Source: Nematostella vectensis
Taxonomy: Eukaryota > Cnidaria > Anthozoa > Actiniaria > Edwardsiidae
Direction of reading: 5' to 3'
NCBI RefSeq assembly: GCF_932526225.1
Contig: NC_064038.1
Location: 11,285,070-11,345,069 of the forward strand
Length of the DNA stretch: 60,000 nt
Below are positions 46,755-55,400 of the stretch, in pieces. Numbering within the stretch: the stretch's first letter is position 1; the number at the start of each line of letters is the position of its first letter. The position numbers and the translations under genes were made by a program. Below the pieces are notes generated by a model that did not search any database, had not been told where the DNA came from, and saw only the letters and a list, made by a program, of their open reading frames with translations.

Positions 46755-49700
46755 ATGATGGCATACACTGTAGCTAAACTCGAAAAAGAGTAAGTATATT
46801 TTCAAAAAGAAACACCAATTGTCTTGAACAATTTTGTACTCAAAATATCTGCTATTTATCGAATGATATCTGACGGTTTCTTTTGTTGTTGTTGTTCAAT
46901 TTCTTTTTTTCTCACACAATACATACATATTGTCAAATTGTTCTTGCGCAACTCAATTTTGTATGGTACTTAAAATGCGGGAAGAACTCATTTTGACTTT
47001 GCCGTAACAAGTACTTAGTTTGCGGCTTGTAGATTGATGTATTATGTACGGGACAAATTAGCTTTTCTTATGATACTTGTTTCGCTAATTGTTTTACTCG
47101 CCCTCAAGGACATAGCTTTTCACCTGCGTTTTAGTTTAGGAAATGTTTCAATAATTTAAGGACGAAAAGATTTTTATCGCATTCGCAATTTGCAAGGGCT
47201 TTGTTATACCCGAAGTATTGTTTGTGTTTTTCACGTATTTTCCTTGTAAAATAATCTCCTAACAGCCGTTGTGAATTTGACACTTGTCGTATGCAAATTT
47301 TTATCGTCATCTTTTCTTCATTTATGTTTTTATGTCAAAACGCTATTATCTAACATTAGTGTTAAATTGATTTATAGCAAACTGCCAAAATGTCAGAAGC
47401 ATTTTTATTAGAAACGGAATCGGAAAGACGACAGTTATTCTATTTTGGAATTAGATATAGGAAAATAGTATAATTTTCTCTTTTTAGTTAGTGTGGAAAA
47501 TCTTATTTAACTTGTGCCCTGGTGTGTTTGATTGTAACGACATATTCGAGAATATTTGTCGAACTTTAAGTCAATATTTTGACTTAGACAAAGTTATTTA
47601 ATATATTCCGTTTCGAAGAATGCACCTAGTCTATGTTTTCTTTGTATTCGCCTTATTTTGTGTATTCGAAAAGTCGTCCGTCACCCGCAAATTTCACTAG
47701 TTTTATTCCCTGAAGGTGTTATTACACGTGTTAATAGGATTGTTGATTTACACGGTCTCCCGCATTGATTTTCAGATTTTGAACCACGTCAGGTGAAAAT
47801 CTCATACGCACAAAAAAATATATACCCGGGTACCAGAGCCCACGCACAAAAAAATATATACCCTGGGTACCAAGCCTCCAGACTTCTCTCGTCCAGTGAC
47901 GCTCGGCCGAAATGCCGTGACGAGCGAAACGAGTAGGCTCTGGGCGGGCGAATAGCTTTTTTCAGTTCCAGGGATACAGATTTTTTTATTCTGCAGCTGA
48001 TTGGTCAACGAGATTGTCAGAGTAACGCAAAACCATATTTGGTCAATATACCCAGGGAAGTGTAAGGAGACTTAAACTTCTCCGATATACCTATCAACGG
48101 CGTATAGCCAGGATTTTCAACAGGAGGGGGCCCAAAAGGCCCTTTCAATGCATTTTCTACTTTGTTTTAGATAATGAATCATACATTTACTGTATTTTTG
48201 GCTGCTTATAGGGGGGGGGGGGGGGGCATGTAATTCGAGACTGGAACTGGAAAAAGCTACTCGCCTCCCCAGATCTAGCCTCCCTCGCAGGCGTTTTTAG
48301 GCAGGCGTCGCTCGCGAGCCCAGCCCAGAGCCTACTCGCTTCGCTCGTCGCGGCAGTTTGGCTGGGTGTCACTGGACGAGAGAAGTCTGGATGCTCTGGT
48401 AACCAGGGTAAAAAAATTACAAATCCTGAAAACATCGGATTCATGTACCATTAGCTCGTTATTTGTGTGTGTAAAAATTCATCTCTTTTAGGGCTTGCAG
48501 TTGGGGGCGTATTAAATAATGTGGGGGCGTAGAATCGAGGCTCCAGTCAATGCCGATAAACGACCCGTGTAACATACTGTATACCACAGTGTGACGCATT
48601 TTGTTGTCCTATGACATCATTCTTTTGTGCTATGACATCATTCTGTTGTGCTATGACGTCATTCTTTTGTGCTTGCACGACATTGCAAACGACGTGCCTA
48701 ATACCAGTTTCAAAGTTTTTCAAAGTTTTTCAACCGTTTGATACCCTTTTTCTCCTTTTTCTAGTAAAAGAAAGTCGAAAATAATGGCCGATGACGTCAC
48801 GGTCATTACCCCGGATGTTCTTCACGTGGAACAGGTGATGGCCCTTGCCCAGTCCCCCTCTGCTGGTGCTGTTTCGCTTTTTGTTGGTGAGTACACAAGT
48901 GTGTGATCAGGATCTAGGTGTCATTTGTAACCAGGCTTGTGTGCGTATTGCGTGACCAAGCAGGCGCCTGTGTCTAGGTGTAACGCGTGACTAGACCTTT
49001 AGTTAGGTTGCGTGAACACCGAAAGCGCGACAATAGCGAAGGCTAATTGATTTCGCGCTTGATGCGAAATTCAAAACTGCAATGAAAGATCCGGAAATTA
49101 TGCATGCACGTTAATATTGCGACGTCCTTAATATACCGTCAAAATTGCAGTATTTCCTTCGCGTGGCTTGGAAACCTTCGTCGTTTTTCTTTGCCTGCTA
49201 TGCTCGCTCACTGATCCTTTTTTTTTTGTCACAGGAACTACCAGAGACAACTTCGAAGGTTTGTTTTAGATTCGTTTCTTTCAAGGCCGAATTTTTTCCC
49301 TGTCTCTTACAATCTTGCTCCCTAAAAAGACCCATATCAATCAATCTTGTTTTAAAAGTTGTCGTTTTTGTAGCTCGCTCGCTCAATTACATGCCATATT
49401 TGCCGCCCTAGAACTGTCCACGTAAAAATGCAGGAATTCGTGTTTACTACGATTTTGTACGCCGCCATATATAAAATAGCCCAGGCCCTAGCGTGTTTAG
49501 TACATCACAGGTTTCCCGCGCGAAGTAAAACGACTGCCGTTGATTGATATACTCGTTGCTTAGGGAGGTGACGCGCTAGGAAATGCGCACGTGTAAACCG
49601 GTGATGAAATTGTACGCGTGCATGGTGTGGAGTGTCGTATTTCAATAATGGATGCGTTCTCATCTATTTGTAAACAAAAAAGGTAGTGGCTGATCGACGC

Positions 49701-50570
49701 TCTTTAAAAGTGTATTTCTGTCTCTGCAGGCAAGAATGTGGTACGGCTGGAATATGAAGCCTACATCCCAATGGCAAGTTCAGAGATGAGGAAGATCTGT
49801 AAATTGGCGCGCGAAAAATGGAATATTATGAAAATAGCTATTTACCACCGAATAGGGTAAGACATAGACAATCCTTTTCTGATTCTCTTTCTCCTTTTCT
49901 TCCTTGTCCTTCTCTATAGATCTCTCTGTCCTCACTTATCTCACCCCATCCTTATACTCATGGAATCGTCCCTATCCGGTGAAGTGGGTATTATCATTGT
50001 GTATTCCCAGCTCCCCCTTCTTGTATCATGTAATCCCCCCTCTCTACCTGTCTCTACACTGACAAGTCTTCCCTCGTAGGATCGTCCCTATTGGGGAAGC
50101 GAGTGTTATCATCGCCGTGTCTTCAGCTCACAGGAAGGAGTCCCTTGAGGCTGTCAGCTTTATCATCGATACATTAAAAGCGACGGTGCCTATATGGAAA
50201 AAGGTAATTTCCATTACCCTTCTACGGGATCACAATCAAAAGAGTTGTAATCAGTTACTTTCGGCTAAAATTCCTGTCCATGTCTGTCCATCAATGCAGA
50301 TAAGATGCCATTATCTAGTCCATGGGTCGCTGTAAAATTCATCCCTTCCTACAATCAAAACAGCATCATTTTGTGAATGATCATTTATTCCAAAATTATA
50401 CTCGCACTTCTTTCTAGCGTACCGAAATAACAGTCAAATCACTTTCCCACTGTGCATTTCCCCTTTAAAAGCCTTTCTCTCTTCTCCAGGAAATCTATGA
50501 ACAGGGTGAAGCTCAATGGAAAGAAAACAAGGAATGTAGCTGGCGCTCAGTCAAGATGTCCACCGTCTGA
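46755..50570 (+). CDS. MOCS2B: Molybdopterin synthase catalytic subunit (MOCS2B), 152 or 170 aa
   Basis: Core exons 48765-48886, 49235-49258, 49730-49856, 50080-50203 and 50490-50570 join in frame. From ATG at 48784 they give 152 residues. An upstream exon (46755-46789, donor GA|GTAAGTATA) would splice in frame to the acceptor at 48764 and add 18 residues. Recognisable family motifs are [29 protein letters not shown], the His-Arg of [30 protein letters not shown] and VPIWKKEIYE, whose lysines are the catalytic ones in this family. The enzyme converts cPMP to molybdopterin, with two MOCS2A and two MOCS2B chains per complex, in the cytosol. The second core exon is only 24 nt. A foldback element sits in the first intron. 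Confidence 0.93.
47820..48420. mobile_element. Foldback element in the first MOCS2B intron
   Basis: The left arm (about 47858-47965: ctgggtacca, cagacttctctcgtccagtg, gacgagcgaaacgagtagg, ctctgggc) recurs inverted at about 48260-48416 (cctactcgcttcgctcgtc, cactggacgagagaagtctg, tggtaaccaggg). The left end also has a tandem duplication of about 38 bp containing 'cgcacaaaaaaatatatacc'. The loop holds a poly-G tract of 16. No coding capacity. Confidence 0.7.
48592..48675 (+). repeat. Four 21 bp repeats with CRE-like cores
   Basis: Four tandem units of 'tgacatcattcttttgtgct' plus 'a' with variants (tgacgcatt, tgacatcat, tgacgtcat). They sit about 110-190 bp upstream of the MOCS2B ATG at 48784, within the proposed first intron. 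The fourth unit contains the CRE palindrome TGACGTCA, as does the start of the MOCS2B coding exon. Whether they regulate anything is unknown. Confidence 0.7.
49310..49510 (-). repeat. Dispersed repeat family C, copy 2 (MOCS2B intron)
   Basis: Inverse of 45040-45260, located in the MOCS2B intron after the 24 nt exon. The ORFs at 49145-49411 and 49386-49198 across it are artefacts. Confidence 0.5.
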
Positions 50571-52250
50571 CTTGACACAGGGAGCCAGTCAAGATATCCG
50601 TCTGACCTTACACAGGAAGCCCAACTTCCACGCTTAAAGAAAAGGTCACAGTTTGACCAAAGTTTGAACTAGTTCTGAGCTTTGCGTTGTTGTCGATATA
50701 GATTTTTAGCTCATGTGTTCTCCTATTGCTCTAACGACTGGAATACTGCGAAATGGCTTTCGTTTTACGGTAAACTTTATTCAAACTGTGACCTTTTTTT
50801 TTTGGACCGTAGGAGTGAGCTCCCTCTGACCTGAGAAATGAAATGCAGAAAGTAGGGAGTAAATAGAGCCGCCATTGCTGGCCCCCCAACGGCGATGCTG
50901 TTTATACACCATGTTGGGAGTTGCTGAAAAGCAAAAGATATTCGCCAGCATTTCCACTCTCTTGTGGTCAGTTAAGCTTGGCGGGGTAGTGCTAGCGGAT
51001 GTTGGCGGTGATTGCACGGGGACTCCTTGCCATAAGCAGATAAGATACGCAATCCGTGATAGATAGTCTGCATTGCAAGCGTTCCATTTTCCTGGGTAAC
51101 AGAAGTTATCGCGCCGCCGAACACCCGAAGGTGCGACAAACGGATGTCCAGCATCGGCGGAAATTTGTCGTGCCTTATCACTCGGCCAGAAGCCTATGCG
51201 CAATTGGTATCTGTCATTCTGTGAACGGAGCTTCATCGGGTACTCTGTAGAGAGTAAACCTGGCGCTTTTCTTTTTTGCGTGGTACCCTTCAAAAATGTA
51301 CTGGTCGGCAAAAGCTTTTTTATATAGAGTGGTTTTGAAAAACCCATGAAATACTATTTAGTTTATTTAGTACTAATACACTGTAATGTCTTTGTTTTCT
51401 TTTGTTCTGGCTTGACTATTACACTTTAACAATTATATTTTGTTGCACGAGAATTTGAAAACCACAGAATACAGTTTAATCACTTTATTGAACTTTGCAC
51501 CAAGTTAATTTCATAGGAGAGAATTCCCAGTGGTTGCACTAGTCATTGGTTCATTTTATCTAAAAGTTCATAATACACTTTATCTTATAAACCTGGCGAT
51601 TGCTTTACAGTAAATACACAAATAAATATGGCATTCTTTTGGTTTTATTTATTTATCGCAGCACTATACAAATATTTATGGCTTTCCACATTTGACAATT
51701 ACGTTTTCTTTTACATAGCTAAGATTTAACTGGGCTATTGTCTCTCATATTGGAAGAAATGAAACACACATCGCTCTCTTCTTTATGTACGCGTACAAAT
51801 CTGCCTTCAATTTTGATCATGGTTCATGAAAGACATTAGTAGTCGAAGCGTTTTTTTTTTTCAAATCTGATTATTTCAAACATTTACAACAATTGTAAAA
51901 GCAATGGGATAATTTTGCATTAATGGGAGATGCCAACTGCAGAGGACTCACAGCTAAATTAATCTACAATAATGGACAATTTGGGAGTAAACTAGCCTAA
52001 AACATCGATCAACAGCTTCCTTGCAATTATACGACCGGGGAATGTCCCGCAAACTTCATTGTCATCAAAACGTCCAACATTGATCGGAGGGGGGGGGGGG
52101 GGGGGGGGGGTGAATAAGTAGGTAAACAGTAAGCAAGCGTATGGTCTGGGAGGAGCTCTCCAACAGTTCGGGGAGAAGGTCATTTGTGACGTCACAACCA
52201 CAGGAAATCTTATGACAGGGACTAGGCAGTTGGCAGATTTTTTGTTTCGC
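50571..52250. other. Region between the MOCS2B and GPCR 3' ends
   Basis: The two genes converge here. A GC-richer block at about 50780-51290 has a 188-codon minus-strand frame with no recognisable motif and no splice borders, together with overlapping plus frames; I do not call a gene. 'cactttattgaac' near 51482, read on the minus strand, gives AATAAA and could end the GPCR transcript. A poly-G tract of about 22 lies at 52089-52110. Confidence 0.4.
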
Positions 52251-52251
52251 T

Positions 52252-52430
52252 AATAGGCCATTCCAGCTATAAGTTTGCGCGCGCGTTACCATAGAAACCT
52301 ACCTCAACTACCAGAATGCAGCACGCGCATTTTCAAGCTTGCACCAAACGAAGCTCGCGCTGCATGCCGGTAGTTGAGGTAGGTTTCCATGGTGAGTGCG
52401 CGCGCATGCTTATAGCTGGAATGGCCTATT
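52252..52430. mobile_element. Foldback MITE in the GPCR 3' UTR
   Basis: A nearly perfect palindrome: 'aataggccattccagctata' then 'ag.ttgcgcgcgc' on the left is matched inverted by 'gcgcgcatgct' then 'tatagctggaatggcctatt' on the right, and 'accatagaaacctacctcaa' then 'ctacc' by 'ggtagttgaggtaggtttcc' then 'atggt'. It ends 41 bases past the GPCR stop codon, so the mRNA could form a hairpin of about 80 bp there. Confidence 0.8.
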
Positions 52431-52471
52431 TTTCAGGGATTCTACAAGAATAGTCAAACACTAAGGTTTAT

Positions 52472-55400
52472 CTATTTATCTGAGTTTTGCCTCTTCGCCA
52501 TAATGTATTCCATAACTTGCAAGGCTTTATTTGCGACCTCAGGCTTGCTATGTCTTTTTGAATTCCTTTTTTTACCTTGCCGCTTTTCCTCCTCAAGACG
52601 TGAGTATCTTTGATCCCGATCGTACACATTACTAGTTTTACCCGGTCCATCCGGAGCGACATTCAATATCGCTAGGACTTCTTCGAAAAATGTCGCCGAA
52701 CCCTCCTCCGTCACGAGTCCCTCGTTATCTATTCCCGATTCCAATAAGTGCTTTAATGCGTCACGCACCTCTTCTCTCGTGACAAGGGGTAAGACCTTTC
52801 CACTGTCACGCAATATGGCCATTGACTTCCGGTTCTCTTTGTTGGAGATGATCGTAAGGCGAGCGTTCTGAGACAGGCAAATAGGATAACGTGAAATGGG
52901 GTTATTTGGTTGGGATAGGAAAATCCAGATTTTTGAAAATTGAAATTTCTATGCAAGTCTAGGGTATATAGTCCATGTAGTCCTCCATCTGTAAGTTACT
53001 TTTCACAACAATACCATTTTATCATAACCCTGAAATTTCGTTATAAATTTTTTTTTCTTTCGCAATTTTATGCAATCCTGGAAATAAGTGAATTACTAAG
53101 CCTCGCTACCAGAAAAAATATCGGCGATCGACCAAAAATTCCGATTTTTAAGTCTGTATGTAGCCTGGCCTAGCCTCGTAGAGGCTACTCTGTAGGAAGG
53201 TTAGACACTACTTGCTTTAGCGAGATCAACAAGAATCCAATTAAAGTGAGATTATATTAAAGCAGCCATTATATAGAGAGTAGACAGGTCGTTGCACCGT
53301 ATTCCTTTAGAAACCAAATTAATTCTTAAAGTTTGCAAATTGCTCACCTCTTTTTCGTCGATATCTTTCTCGTCTGGATGCTCGTGCACCTGTGCTTCCG
53401 TGGAATACTGCTGACCGCTCACCATGTGCCAGCCGAGCTCGTCTCGCGCGCGAAACTGCGGGTTGTTGTTATCCCCAATCTGGGTAGAAACAATACTTAA
53501 CGCAAGCGAAAATAAGGTCCCCTAGTTGTCTCAACTCAATATCTTTTGACCTGTCACTCAGTTGACACCTGTCAATCATTATATGCCAATCACTTACCTG
53601 ACACCTGTAAGTCATTATATGCCAATCACTTACTTGACACCAGTCAGTCATAACATCTCAACCACTCACCTTACACCTATCAATCATAATATCTCAATCA
53701 CTCACCTGTCAATCATAATATGTCAATCACTTACTTGACACCTGTCAGTCATTATATGCCAATCACTTACCTGACACCTGCCAATCATAATATCTCAATC
53801 ACTCACCTTACACCTATCAATCATATTTAATCACTCACCCCACACCTATCAATTATTATATGCCAATCACTTACCTGACACCTGTCAATCATATCTCAAT
53901 CACTTACTTGACACCAGTCAGTCATAATATCTCAACCACTCACCTTACATCTATCAATCATAATATCTCAACCACTCACCTGTCAATCATACTATGTCAA
54001 TCACTTACTTGACACCAGTCAATCATACTATACTAACCACAGCTCAATCACTCACCTGACACCTGTTAATCATATGTTAATCACTCACCTGCTCTATAAT
54101 GGTCTGCGCACGGTTCCGCTCGCTCTGGTTGCTGAGGGTTGCGGAGTAGGCGAACTTTATCCTGATGCTGTCTTTTTGTCCTTTTTTCACGCAGGGCAGA
54201 CAGCAGCAGCAGTGCCGATACAAGGCTTCCCGATACTGCTTGCGCGCTAGCACGTACACGAACGGGTCCAGGACCAGGTTTAGAAAAAGAAGGCGGGAAG
54301 CTTGGAGATCCGCTGACCAGCTGCACCAGATACCGGTAATGTTTCCAATGATGCGAATCTACAACAAAATGGAATCTTAGTAAGTCAGTGACCAATAGAC
54401 CGAACATCCGCTGACTCACCGAATGGCAGCTAAAGCTTTACGGCTAAGTTGGTTACTGCTTCACTGCTCCAACACCGCTATCTTGCGAACTATACAACAC
54501 ACAGGTACCGATGCACCCGAAGGTAATAACCAGGTTCCTAGACCTGTCTACATACGCCACGCACAGCTCTCTGTGACGTGCGCAAGAAACTATTAGAGAG
54601 CAGGCTTTATTTGAAAGTTTTGATCTGGGAAAAAATCTAGCCCCGTATAAACAGCGGGCAGAATTTCTGGGACCACTCCAGTCGGCACACTAATTTACTG
54701 GCTTGGACCCTGAGGGCTCAGGGGCGGGTCCATTTTTACAAAGGGGGTCAATAAGAAGGTCAGAACTCCACCAAATCCCCTCCCTCTCCAGTATCGCCCA
54801 CTGGGGTTTACTTCTCTGCTTCCTTTATATCAATTCCAAAGCCTAACAGTGTACAAACAGGAGTGCCAACTTTAGCCAGCACTGCTTGCGACCTCTACTA
54901 CTGACCACAAGACAAAAGGAATTGTTGGCGAAGTACTTTACAATACGGTGCTGGGTACGCTGGGTACTTGCGGGTACTGGGTGCCAGAGTAGTACTTCAT
55001 AGTACTATCAAACAATGGTCTACAAACAGCGGCGGTGTCTCAACTGGGCCCAGAATTCTTGCGCTATTTGCAGGGTGCTTAAGAGAGAGAAAGTGAAGCA
55101 AACAATCTCTCTCTGTCGTCCTATGGCAACTTTTGCTTGAGTAATATATCGCGAGGCAACAAATTGCTTATTTGCACGTTTCACGTGTTTCCTGGTTACG
55201 GGTCCACAAACGTGCAATTCCAGATAGAGAGAGAAGACACAATTTCTTACAATGGCTATAGGTTCCTTGTATTACGGACTGATTTTCAAAACACAAATAA
55301 CGTGAAGCCGTAGTGCGCATAACCAGATTTTGGCTTTTTAAGATAATTTTTCCTTGATCATCATTGCCCTGTGTATCAGTTCAGGGACGAAAAGCTCAAA

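Noticed and set aside
50781-51347. 188-codon minus-strand frame
   Set aside because: No recognisable motif or splice borders, and overlapping frames on the other strand; local GC content explains the openness.
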